Source: Candidatus Sumerlaeota bacterium
Lineage (GTDB): Bacteria; Sumerlaeota; Sumerlaeia; JADFCT01
Length of the DNA: 8,788 nucleotides
Assembly (NCBI GenBank): GCA_026398575.1
Contig: JAPLSP010000330.1
Span: 1-8,788 of the forward strand
Direction: 5' to 3'
Position 1 is the first letter of the stretch. Every line of letters begins with the position of its first letter. Positions 1 through 5,499 of the stretch are shown here, in pieces. A program made the translations under genes and the position numbers. Below the pieces are notes generated by a model, which did not search any database, was not told where the DNA came from, and worked only from the letters and a program-made list of their open reading frames with translations.

Positions 1-2
1 GC

Positions 3-104
3 AATGGCGCGCGGGGCCGTCCGGCGGAGCGGAGCGGCCTACCACTCGACGCCACATACAAGAAGATGAAAGATCAGGGTGCAAGCATGATCTTGAGGCC
101 TTAA
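3..104 (+). CDS. Possible C-terminal end of an upstream gene (partial)
   Basis: One frame is open from the left edge of the window to a TAA at 102-104, giving about 33 residues that end in LDATYKKMKDQGASMILRP. This tail looks like ordinary soluble protein, with a mixed charged helix and a short hydrophobic end. The first ten or so residues are Gly/Arg/Pro-rich and less convincing. It would be codirectional with the sugar-binding lipoprotein starting 93 bases downstream, so it could be the previous gene of the same cluster. I do not recognise the family. A second frame is open from position 2 to about 176 and cannot be excluded as the real one. Confidence is low because the segment is so short. 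Confidence 0.3.
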   Translation, partial: NGARGRPAERSGLPLDATYKKMKDQGASMILRP

Positions 105-182
105 CAACGTGCCTTTCCGCGATTTCGCTTGCGAAAAAACCATTCTCCCTTAACATCCTTGCAGGAGAAAATTAGATATTCC

Positions 183-189
183 GAGGAGG
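183..189 (+). promoter_or_regulatory. Ribosome binding site of the sugar-binding lipoprotein
   Basis: A strong Shine-Dalgarno sequence, GAGGAGG, lies 8 bases before the ATG at 198. It decides the start. The in-frame ATG at 129 has no such signal and would put 23 charged residues in front of the lipoprotein signal peptide. A poor sigma70-like pair (TTAACA at 150-155, TAGATA at 173-178, 17-base spacer) lies just upstream, but its start point would fall inside this site, so I do not call it as the promoter. Confidence 0.8.
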
Positions 190-197
190 TATGTGTC

Positions 198-1235
198 ATG
201 TGGAAGCGAATCTTGTTGTCTTGTCTTACTGCGGCGGTTACCGTTTTCGCTGTGATTCTGGTTGGGTGCGGAGGAGGGGAAAGCCAAACCAGCGAAAAAA
301 GCAGCGCGCAGCAGGCGCCCAAAAAGTCTGCGTCCACCGCGTCCACTGCGTCCACCGCGTCCACCGCCCCTTCAGCCAAGCCCCGCGTTGCCCTGGTGAT
401 GAAGTCTTTGGCCAATGAGTTCTTCAAAACCATGGAGGACGGCGCCCGCGCGCATCAGAAGCAGCACGCCGCCGAATATGACCTCATTGCCAACGGCATC
501 AAGGATGAGCAGGACGTCGCCGGGCAGATCAATCTTGTAGAGCAGATGGTCGCACAGCAGGTCCAGGCGCTGGTGATCGCGCCGGCCGATTCGAAGGCGC
601 TCGTTTCGGCGTGCAAGAAGGTGCAGGACGCCGGCATTGTTGTCGTCAATATTGACAACAAATTCGATGACGACGCGCTGGCGGAAAAGAAGATCAGGAT
701 TCCGTTCGTCGGCCCCGACAACCGCAAAGGCGCGCGCCTGGCGGGCGACTATCTGGCCAAGCAACTGAAGGCCGGGGATAAAGTCGCGATCATCGAAGGC
801 GCGCCCAGCGCTTACAACGGCATCCAGCGTCGCAATGGATTCGAGGACGCCATGAAGGCCGCCGGCATGGCGATCGCCGCGACGCAATCGGGCAATTGGA
901 TGCCGGACCAGGCTGAAAGGGTCGCCTCGGGAATCATCGCGCAGCATCCCGATCTCAAAGCCGTCCTGTGCGCCAACGATAGCATGGCGCTCGGCGCCGT
1001 GGCCGCCCTCAAGGCCGCCGGCAAGTTGGATCAGGTGAAGGTCATTGGCTACGACAACATCTCCGCCGTGCAACAGATGATGAAGGAAGGCAAGATTCTC
1101 TGCACGGTTGACCAGCACGCCGATCAGATCGCCGTCTTCGGAATCCAATACGCCCTCGAAATCCTGAAGACAAAAGCCACCCCCGAAAACAAGGAAACCC
1201 CCGTGGACTTGGTCACGCGAGAGAGTTTGAAGTAG
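198..1235 (+). CDS. Periplasmic sugar-binding lipoprotein (ribose/xylose-type ABC importer, Peripl_BP_4 family)
   Basis: This 345-residue substrate-binding protein should capture a monosaccharide outside the membrane and hand it to a ribose-class ABC permease. Residues 4-23 form a lipoprotein signal peptide ending in the lipobox LVGC, so Cys24 is the predicted lipidated residue. A low-complexity linker follows (about 25-60), including a Ser-Thr-Ala repeat at 46-57. The type I periplasmic-binding fold begins near 62 (PRVALVMKSLANEFF). Family hallmarks in order are QINLVEQMVAQ (110-120), VIAPADSKAL (126-135), VVNIDNKFDDD (149-159), FVGPDNRKGA (170-179) and CANDSMALGA (258-267), with VIGYDN near 282-287. 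Length is typical of the family. No permease or ATPase of this class is in the window: the next gene downstream is convergent, so partners would lie upstream or elsewhere. The family is secure; the exact sugar is not. A LacI-type regulator sharing this fold is unlikely, since there is no DNA-binding head. Confidence 0.9.
   Translation: MWKRILLSCLTAAVTVFAVILVGCGGGESQTSEKSSAQQAPKKSASTASTASTASTAPSAKPRVALVMKSLANEFFKTMEDGARAHQKQHAAEYDLIANGIKDEQDVAGQINLVEQMVAQQVQALVIAPADSKALVSACKKVQDAGIVVVNIDNKFDDDALAEKKIRIPFVGPDNRKGARLAGDYLAKQLKAGDKVAIIEGAPSAYNGIQRRNGFEDAMKAAGMAIAATQSGNWMPDQAERVASGIIAQHPDLKAVLCANDSMALGAVAALKAAGKLDQVKVIGYDNISAVQQMMKEGKILCTVDQHADQIAVFGIQYALEILKTKATPENKETPVDLVTRESLK
332..367 (+). repeat. 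9-bp tandem repeat, four units, inside the lipoprotein linker
   Basis: Four uninterrupted 9-bp units of GTCCACCGC (one unit with T for C) run at 332, 341, 350 and 359. Read in the gene they give alternating Ser-Thr-Ala in the flexible linker between the lipid anchor and the binding domain, where extra residues are harmless. The same core hexamer GTCCAC, also at 9-bp spacing and on the same DNA strand, recurs inside hemW at 8291-8330. Confidence 0.9.
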
Positions 1236-1247
1236 CAATGTCCAAGT

Positions 1248-1346
1248 CATCCCGCAAGGATTGTACGCTCAAACAGGATTCATCCCGAAGGACTCGCAGG
1301 CTCAGGCAGGTTTCATCCCGGAGGGATGATTGATAATAGCCCATCC
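1248..1346. repeat. Degenerate 33-bp tandem repeat, three units
   Basis: The heptamer CATCCCG recurs at 1248, 1281 and 1314, exactly 33 bp apart each time. Units one and two match at roughly 23 of 33 positions by eye. Unit three keeps the CATCCCG head, then diverges into the palindrome cluster that follows. Units abut directly with no unique spacers, so this is not a CRISPR array. The period is a multiple of three, but there is no gene here. Confidence 0.6.
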
Positions 1347-1440
1347 GTTTCAACGGTGGGACAACGCGCGGATCACCATTGAAGTCCCGGAGGGATGGCT
1401 GATCGTGGTTTTCCAGCCATGAAATTCATCCGTCCCTCCG
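1313..1440. repeat. Cluster of CCCGGAGGG-type palindromes (REP-like element)
   Basis: A perfect hairpin TCATCCC-GGA-GGGATGA lies at 1313-1329. A second hairpin, CCCATCCGTT/AACGGTGGG with one bulged base, follows at about 1338-1359. A further copy of TCCCGGAGGGATG lies at about 1385-1397, and an inverted version, CATCCGTCCCTCCGGAA, at about 1427-1442. The head-to-tail and inverted copies look like a mosaic interspersed palindromic element of the kind mobilised by REP-associated transposases. No transposase is present in the window. Confidence 0.6.
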
Positions 1441-1482
1441 GAACTGCGCGCTTTTCGCTCAACAGATACAGCGATACAAGAA

Positions 1483-1539
1483 CAGGCAGAATCATTGAGG
1501 GCAGAATCATTATGATTCTGCCCTCAATGATGCTGCCTG
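1483..1539. repeat. 57-bp near-perfect palindrome (28-bp arms)
   Basis: Arms at 1483-1510 and 1512-1539 are reverse complements with a single mismatch and only one base between them, so the hairpin tip is a few unpaired bases. Each arm is itself built from a duplicated block: GGCAGAATCATT occurs at 1485-1496 and again at 1500-1511, and the right arm carries the reverse copies. There is no T-run after either arm, so it is not a classical terminator. It could still act as a bidirectional transcript end or mRNA stabiliser between the two convergent genes. It is most likely a nonautonomous interspersed palindrome. Confidence 0.85.
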
Positions 1540-1606
1540 CAACTATGCACGTTCACTCTGCGGCTGAGATCTGCTCGCCATCTTGTATGGTTTTACCTGA
1601 ATGGTT

Positions 1607-1619
1607 CCGGCTCTGCCGG
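1607..1619. repeat. Short GC hairpin beyond the end of the minus-strand gene
   Basis: CCGGC and GCCGG pair around a TCT loop about ten bases past the stop of the minus-strand gene. It could help end that transcript, but no T-run follows in the minus direction, so a terminator call is not supported. Confidence 0.4.
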
Positions 1620-1628
1620 GTTAAGGCT

Positions 1629-2666
1629 TTACCCCCTCCACGGCCTTGCGCGCGGGGGGGCGGAGGCGAGGGCGGCGCCGTAGGCTGCCTTTGCGATCTC
1701 GGCGTCTTCGGCGATTTCGAAATCGAACATGCCGGCCAGGACAAAGTCGGCGCCGTTCGCGAACACATAGTTGAAGGCGTCTTTGGGCGGGATGGCGCCG
1801 GCGGCCATCACTTTGAAGGCGATCCAGGGCTTCTCTACTTTTTTCATGACTTCGATTGTTCCCTGCGGGTCCTTGCACCAATAGCCCGGGTTCTCGTTGT
1901 ATGGCTTCTTCAGTTGGTCGGCCTTGGGTCCGCTGGCGTAGTTGTGATGGTGGAAGGTTTTGATGTAGAAGTCGGCGGGGATTTTATTTTTCTCGCATTC
2001 CACGACGACGTTGAGGTCATGGCATCCGACGCCCGAAGGCACGCCAAGGTCCTTGGCGATCTCGACGGCCTTGCGGACCAAATCCATTTTTCCATCGGCA
2101 GCCAGAGGATCGGCGCGCACGCCCCAGAGATAGATTGCGTTGCAGCCGTCGTCCACCAGGCTTTTCACGTCTTTGGCATAGGCTTCCATCGTGGGATCAA
2201 TCGCCGCGGTGGGGCAAATGATCCACTGAATCTTGCCGCCCTGGCGGCGGTACCTGCGCAGAATGTTCATCGGCCCGGGGGGATTGTGCATTGAGAGGGT
2301 ATTGATCCCGTTGGCCTCGGCCGTCGCGAGCGTTTCGAGTATCTTGTCTTCGGTGTTGTAGTGCGCGGTTAGATTATAAACGTACTTCAGATCGCGGCTG
2401 TGCGTGTAATGCGTCAGCAGATTGCCGCCCAGCAGCATCCGGCTGACCTTCATATCGCCGATTTTTCCCATCGGCATTTCTTTTTTTGGACCCGCAATTT
2501 TGGGATTCTCGCCCGTGGATTTGGCGGGTTCTCCGGCGGGCTTGGGGGCCTCGGCGGCAGCCAGGGATTGCGCGCCGCCTGCGGTCAAGGCCAACGCTCC
2601 GGCAGCCGACGCCGCCAACGCGCCGCTCAGGAACTGCCCGCGGGAGATTTGCGAATGCTCACTCAT
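1629..2666 (-). CDS. Exported TIM-barrel protein, aldo/keto reductase-like
   Basis: This 345-residue protein has an N-terminal export-type segment (SRGQFLSGALAASAAGALAL, 8-27). It resembles a twin-arginine signal (S-R-R-x-F-L) but has Gly for the second Arg. An Ala/Pro/Lys-rich linker follows to about 66. The folded part starts with MKVSRMLLGGNLL (72-84), like the first strand of aldo/keto reductases. It ends with FKVMAAGAI, then ANGADFVLAGMFDFEIAED (303-321), a pattern of the last strands of a (beta/alpha)8 barrel. His-rich FHHHNY (238-243) and GCHDLNV (214-220) are candidate active-site positions. The start at 2666 is set by AAGGAG 8 bases upstream; the frame is open further, to 2918, but without protein-like sequence. 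Enzyme activity and substrate are unknown. The last residues may be affected by a G-run at 1654-1660. The fold is moderately sure; the function is not. Confidence 0.75.
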   Translation of the reverse strand: MSEHSQISRGQFLSGALAASAAGALALTAGGAQSLAAAEAPKPAGEPAKSTGENPKIAGPKKEMPMGKIGDMKVSRMLLGGNLLTHYTHSRDLKYVYNLTAHYNTEDKILETLATAEANGINTLSMHNPPGPMNILRRYRRQGGKIQWIICPTAAIDPTMEAYAKDVKSLVDDGCNAIYLWGVRADPLAADGKMDLVRKAVEIAKDLGVPSGVGCHDLNVVVECEKNKIPADFYIKTFHHHNYASGPKADQLKKPYNENPGYWCKDPQGTIEVMKKVEKPWIAFKVMAAGAIPPKDAFNYVFANGADFVLAGMFDFEIAEDAEIAKAAYGAALASAPPRARPWRG

Positions 2667-2674
2667 GGTAGTTG

Positions 2675-2702
2675 CTCCTTTTTTTTTGACTTGGGGGGTC
2701 AA
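2675..2702 (-). promoter_or_regulatory. Ribosome binding site and small inverted repeat upstream of the TIM-barrel gene
   Basis: On the minus strand AAGGAG (2675-2680) sits 8 bases before the ATG and follows an A-run, which fixes the start. Just upstream TTGAC (2686-2690) and GTCAA (2698-2702) form an inverted repeat with a 7-base centre. It could be a regulator site or a chance -35-like hexamer; no matching -10 is visible. Confidence 0.5.
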
Positions 2703-2724
2703 TTGCTCTGATCTTGAGACGCCC

Positions 2725-2754
2725 GGCTTTGAAGCGCCTGGCTTTGAAGCGCTC
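2725..2754. repeat. 15-bp direct repeat, two units
   Basis: GGCTTTGAAGCGC occurs at 2725-2737 and again at 2740-2752, giving two adjacent units of 15 bp that match over 13 bases. They lie in the leader of the minus-strand TIM-barrel gene. No role is visible. Confidence 0.6.
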
Positions 2755-2757
2755 TCA

Positions 2758-2901
2758 TCAGGGCAGACGCTGTTCAACGGCGTTCTCCTGCCATGCCCCA
2801 CACGGCAACAGCTTCGCATTGATGATCGCCATCTCCCCGGCGAAGGCAAGCGGTTTCTTATCAGCATCATAGTTAGGTAATTGAGCAAAAGCATTTCGGC
2901 C
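2758..2901 (-). pseudogene. Protein-like open remnant, about 47 codons, no start
   Basis: Between a TGA at 2902-2904 and a TGA at 2758-2760, one minus-strand frame reads like real protein. It includes FAQLPNYDADKKPLAFAGEM and then AIINAKLLPCGAW, followed by QENAVEQRLP at its end. It has no start codon near its beginning and no ribosome binding site. It lies 25 bases after the toxin stop, in the same direction. It could be the C-terminal piece of a decayed gene or the translation of an interspersed repeat. I cannot name the family. The 429-residue reading of this region in the neighbouring frame looks random by comparison. Confidence 0.3.
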
Positions 2902-2926
2902 TCAGGCATTGACACCACGAACGTCT

Positions 2927-3193
2927 CTAGCTTTCATGTCTATAGGCTTCACGCCGATGCGCCACGCGCAAAATCAGGATAACGAACTGCTCATCATGGA
3001 TTTCATAAATGATGCGATAGTCGCCTACACGCACGCGGTAACGGTTGTGGCCGCCAAACATCTTAATCGCGCCATGCGGGCGGGGCTTGTCGGCCAGGGA
3101 ATCTATCGCTTCCCCGATCCGCTGGCGTATTGCAAGAGGAAGAGATAAGAATGCTTTGCGCGCGGAGGCTTTGATCTCAATGACGTAAGGCAT
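2927..3193 (-). CDS. RelE/ParE-superfamily toxin of a type II toxin-antitoxin pair
   Basis: This 88-residue basic protein is probably an mRNA interferase that cuts mRNA on the ribosome when its antitoxin is degraded. The RelE fold is clear in the order of segments: an N-terminal strand (PYVIEIKAS), a helical hairpin (ARKAFLSLPLAIRQRIGEAI), a loop with PRPHGAIKM (38-45), then NRYRVRVGDYRIIYEI (50-65) and the C-terminal ILRVAHRREAYR (74-85). Arg60, Arg76 and Arg80 are candidate catalytic or RNA-contact positions. Length is normal for the family. It starts three bases after the antitoxin stop, so the two are translationally coupled in one transcript. The alternative is a ParE-type gyrase poison, but the GDYRIIYEI and VAHRREAYR signatures favour RelE. 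Confidence 0.88.
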   Translation of the reverse strand: MPYVIEIKASARKAFLSLPLAIRQRIGEAIDSLADKPRPHGAIKMFGGHNRYRVRVGDYRIIYEIHDEQFVILILRVAHRREAYRHES

Positions 3194-3196
3194 TGG

Positions 3197-3451
3197 CTAT
3201 ATGCCCGCCTCTTTCTTGACTTTTGCCCAGGGGAAAGACGGCTCGGTAAGGGCTTTGTCCGCTGCTTTGTTGTCGAGGCGGTCCTCAAGAACATCCAGAA
3301 GCCGGTCAAGTAATGCCGCATCCTCCACTGGCACAAGGGCTGCGATATTGCGATTGCCTTTGCGCAAGACAAGGCGTTCGTGGCCTTCGGCTACGCGCGC
3401 GAGAATGCCGTCAACATCTCGGGCAAGAGCGGCGGTCGAAATGTTTGTCAT
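3197..3451 (-). CDS. Phd/YefM-type antitoxin
   Basis: This 84-residue protein should bind and neutralise the adjacent RelE-type toxin and repress its own promoter. The N-terminal part (ALARDVDGILARVAEGHERL, 8-27, then VLRKGNRNIAALVPVEDAALL, roughly 28-48) matches the DNA-binding dimer domain of the Phd/YefM family. The acidic and helical C-terminal part (LLDRLLDVLEDRLDNKAADK, 47-66, ending in PSFPWAKVKKEAGI) would wrap the toxin. It is the first gene of the pair, the usual order. The start at 3451 has only a weak AAGG ahead of it, and a conserved-length N-terminus supports it. The pair is complete and looks intact. Confidence 0.85.
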   Translation of the reverse strand: MTNISTAALARDVDGILARVAEGHERLVLRKGNRNIAALVPVEDAALLDRLLDVLEDRLDNKAADKALTEPSFPWAKVKKEAGI

Positions 3452-3475
3452 AGTTCATACCTTAGCTGTTCTCTT

Positions 3476-3514
3476 TCTGATCAGAGTATGTATCGCTGCC
3501 GGAGATGGCGTCAA
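3476..3514 (-). promoter_or_regulatory. Candidate promoter and operator of the toxin-antitoxin operon
   Basis: On the minus strand TTGACG (3509-3514) is followed after 18 bases by CATACT (3485-3490), a fair sigma70-like pair 34 bases before the antitoxin start. A perfect 10-bp palindrome, TCTGATCAGA (3476-3485), overlaps the end of the -10 box. That is where a Phd/YefM antitoxin would be expected to bind for autorepression. Seen in sequence, but not proven. Confidence 0.45.
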
Positions 3515-3575
3515 TGCACAAAAAATGCCCCACTAAAAATCAGATATGAGGGAAATCCCTGGACGGCCTGCAATC

Positions 3576-3603
3576 CCTGTCATACCTTCCGTTCGATGAC
3601 AGG
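3576..3603. repeat. 8-bp inverted repeat between divergent units
   Basis: CCTGTCAT and ATGACAGG pair perfectly around a 12-base loop, between the toxin-antitoxin promoter and the DUF2442 gene. It has no T-run. It could be a regulator site or a leader hairpin of the plus-strand gene. Apart from this and the promoter above, the 3452-3669 gap shows no gene. Confidence 0.45.
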
Positions 3604-3669
3604 CGCATAAATAGAACGACTCGCTATATGCAGCGGCCAAATGCAGCGGCCTGCCTGATGCAGATTGAA

Positions 3670-3990
3670 ATGAAGACTTTAGCGCTTGAAACAGAACCTA
3701 TCGCCGTGGACCTTTCGGTGACTGAGGACGATCTGGTTGTCAGCCTTTCCGATGGCCGCCGCATTTTTGTTCCTCTGGCATGGTATCCGCGCTTGCTCAA
3801 CGGGAGTTCCTCGGAGCGCCAGAATTGGCAACTGTTGGGAAATGGATATGCCATTGAATGGCCCGACTTGGACGAGCATATTGGCGTCGAGGGGTTATTG
3901 GCTGGACGGCATAGTGGCGAGAGTTCGCAATCGCTTAATCGTTGGCTGGCTTCACGCCGCTCAGCCGACACAAGCAAGGTTACGCCATAA
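3670..3990 (+). CDS. DUF2442 domain protein
   Basis: The protein has 106 residues. The DUF2442 core is clear: VTEDDLVVSLSDGRRIFVPL, then AWYPRLLNGSSSERQNW and QLLGNGYAIEWPDLDEHI, ending in GVEGLLAGR. Members are small cytoplasmic proteins often paired with DUF4160 in putative toxin-antitoxin-like modules; no biochemical role is settled. No DUF4160 gene is seen here, so it is an orphan, although it sits back to back with a genuine toxin-antitoxin pair. The start is uncertain: in-frame ATGs also occur at 3628 and 3658, none has a good ribosome binding site, and 3670 is chosen because family members begin close to this MKTLALETEP stretch. Upstream, ATGCAGCGGCC is directly repeated at 3628 and 3641. 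The C-terminal 25 residues are not conserved-looking. Confidence 0.8.
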   Translation: MKTLALETEPIAVDLSVTEDDLVVSLSDGRRIFVPLAWYPRLLNGSSSERQNWQLLGNGYAIEWPDLDEHIGVEGLLAGRHSGESSQSLNRWLASRRSADTSKVTP

Positions 3991-4081
3991 GTTTTTTTTT
4001 GCGCGGGGGATATCGTTCTCGTTAACCCATCCTGCGGCAGTGACGGATGTTGATGTCGCATTTCTTTCCTCGGCTTTCATA

Positions 4082-5458
4082 ATGTTCGACCGCTTCCCAT
4101 ACGGCAAGGCCCCTTTCTGGATTTTGGCGATGGCCCTGATTTCCGGGGCGGCGGTGGGCGTTATGCAGTGGCGGCATAAGAGCGAGCGGCCGGACCTGCT
4201 TTTCGTCATCTTCGCCAAGTCGCACTACGACACCTATGTCCCCGCCATTCCGAAATTCGAAAAAGAAAACGGCGTCCGCATCAATATGCAGCTGGTCAAC
4301 ACGCGCGCGCTGGATACGCGGCTCAAATCCGCCTTGATGGTCGGCGCCGAAGTTCCCGACGTCGTCGAGATCGTCAACGGCTCGATGGGCTACTATACTA
4401 CGGGGCCGATGGAGGACATCGGCTTTGTGGACCTGACGGACCGCATCAAAGCCGAAGGATTGGACAAGGCGCTGGTCGCCTCGCGCTTCAGCCTGTGGTC
4501 CTCGCGCGGACATATTTTCGCGCTGCCGCACGACGTGCATCCGATGGTCCTGGCTTACCGGCGCGACATCGTCGAATCGCTCGGGATTGACGTCAACAAA
4601 CTCGAAACGTGGGATGACTTTGTCAAGATGGGGCGCGAGATCACCAAGGACACCAACGGCGACGGCGTTATAGACCGGTACGCATTGGATTTGAGCGAGA
4701 CGGGCGCCGCGTCGCTCCAGTCGCTGTTGCTGCAGCGCGGCGGAGAGTTTTTCAACGCGCGCGGCGAGGTCGCTTTCGACAGCGAAATTGTCGCCGATAC
4801 GGTTTGCTGGCACGTCGAACAACTCGTCGGCGATCGGAAAATCGCATACAGCGCCGGTTGGGGGCAGCCGTTGAATAAAGCGCTGGCCGACGGTCTTGTG
4901 CTCTTTTATTTCTGCCCCGACTGGCGCGCGAAATTCTTCGAAAACGATGTCCCCTCGCTCTCGGGAAAAATGGGCCTGATGCCGTTTCCCGCGTGGGAAA
5001 AGGGCGGCCGCCGCACGAGCACGTGGGGAGGAACGGGCATCGCCGTCGCCAAGCAATGCAAGAATTTCGAGTTGGCGTGGAAGTTTGTCAAATTCCTTTA
5101 CCTTGAAAAATCGGAGCTGGGGAAGCGCTTCGCCACCAACTCGGTTCTGCCGCCGCTCAAGGATGCGTGGAATTTGCCTGAGTTCACGGCGCCGTCTCCT
5201 TATTATTCCAACCAAGCGGTCGGCGCTCTCTTCGCGAGTCTGGCGCCGCAGACGCCCGCCGATTATGTGACCGCGTACAGCAACCTGGCGCGCAACAAGC
5301 TGGACGAAACGCACGCCAACGCGAAAATCTACTACAAGCAATTCGGCGCGCAGGGATTGCGCGACTATGTCATGAAAGACCTAAAACGCAACGCCGACTA
5401 TGTGCGACAATTTATTGCGAGAAATCGTTTTTTATCCGAGGATACAAACAACAAATGA
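4082..5458 (+). CDS. Family-1 extracellular solute-binding protein of a carbohydrate ABC importer
   Basis: This 458-residue protein should bind an oligosaccharide or related sugar for the two permeases encoded directly after it. The N-terminus has one hydrophobic segment (about 11-29, FWILAMALISGAAVGVM) with no lipobox cysteine, so the protein may stay anchored by an uncleaved helix. The binding fold starts near 38 (DLLFVIFAKSHYDTYVPAIP). Family features are VPDVVEI (91-97), FALPHDVHPMVLAYRRDI (146-163), ETWDDFVKMGREI (175-187), the STWGGTGIAV stretch (313-322) and AWKFVKFLY (332-340). A DTNGDGVID loop (190-198) has the DxNxDGxxD spacing of a calcium site, common in such proteins. The frame is open to 3737, but the upstream part overlaps DUF2442 out of frame and is not protein-like, so 4082 is chosen even though no Shine-Dalgarno is visible. 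First gene of a three-gene operon. Confidence 0.88.
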   Translation: MFDRFPYGKAPFWILAMALISGAAVGVMQWRHKSERPDLLFVIFAKSHYDTYVPAIPKFEKENGVRINMQLVNTRALDTRLKSALMVGAEVPDVVEIVNGSMGYYTTGPMEDIGFVDLTDRIKAEGLDKALVASRFSLWSSRGHIFALPHDVHPMVLAYRRDIVESLGIDVNKLETWDDFVKMGREITKDTNGDGVIDRYALDLSETGAASLQSLLLQRGGEFFNARGEVAFDSEIVADTVCWHVEQLVGDRKIAYSAGWGQPLNKALADGLVLFYFCPDWRAKFFENDVPSLSGKMGLMPFPAWEKGGRRTSTWGGTGIAVAKQCKNFELAWKFVKFLYLEKSELGKRFATNSVLPPLKDAWNLPEFTAPSPYYSNQAVGALFASLAPQTPADYVTAYSNLARNKLDETHANAKIYYKQFGAQGLRDYVMKDLKRNADYVRQFIARNRFLSEDTNNK

Positions 5459-5464
5459 CATTGC

Positions 5465-5499
5465 AAAATGTAAAATGTAAAATGAGAAATGAGAAATGA
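5465..5499 (+). repeat. 7-bp tandem repeat covering the permease start codon
   Basis: Five heptamers in a row with exact 7-bp period: AAAATGT, AAAATGT, AAAATGA, GAAATGA, GAAATGA. Every unit contains an ATG. The last unit holds the MalF-type permease start (5496). The in-frame ATG at 5475 is followed at once by TAA, and the others are out of frame. The array occupies almost the whole 37-base space after the preceding stop codon, leaving no Shine-Dalgarno sequence. Confidence 0.85.

Larger units (their letters stand above)
1236..1628. other. Repeat-filled noncoding gap between convergent genes
   Basis: No convincing gene lies in these 393 bases. A plus-strand frame crosses it but consists mostly of translated repeats, then runs antisense into the next gene. 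The gap holds a degenerate 33-bp tandem array, a cluster of CCCGGAGGG-type palindromes, a 57-bp near-perfect palindrome and a short GC hairpin, each listed separately. Sitting between two gene ends, it is a tolerant site for such elements. One or more of the hairpins may also stop transcription from either side, but none is followed by a clear T-run. Confidence 0.7.

Noticed and set aside
150..178. TTAACA/TAGATA promoter-like pair before the lipoprotein gene
   Set aside because: The -10 match is poor and the predicted start point would fall within the Shine-Dalgarno sequence.
129..197. Upstream ATG extension of the lipoprotein
   Set aside because: No ribosome binding site, and it would add charged residues before the signal peptide; the ATG at 198 has GAGGAGG at proper spacing.
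372..1250. Long minus-strand frame opposite the sugar-binding lipoprotein
   Set aside because: The plus-strand frame has unmistakable family motifs; the antisense frame is open only because of GC-biased third positions and shows no protein family features.
1248..1346. CRISPR-like spacing of CATCCCG every 33 bp
   Set aside because: Only three degenerate contiguous units without unique spacers and no cas genes.
1395..2294. 299-codon plus-strand frame through the repeats and opposite the TIM-barrel gene
   Set aside because: Its first part translates palindromic repeats and the rest mirrors a minus-strand gene with clear fold-level motifs and a good ribosome binding site.
3988..4001. T-run after the DUF2442 stop as an intrinsic terminator
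   Set aside because: Nine Ts follow the stop, but no stable hairpin lies directly before them; the nearest pairing (GGCTG/CAGCC) ends about 20 bases upstream.
3737..4081. Upstream extension of the family-1 binding protein by 115 codons
   Set aside because: It overlaps the DUF2442 gene in another frame and has no family-like sequence before the membrane segment at 4082.
4022..5341. 439-codon minus-strand frame opposite the solute-binding protein
   Set aside because: Arg/Val/Asp-rich shadow composition with no motifs; the plus strand carries a recognisable family-1 binding protein.
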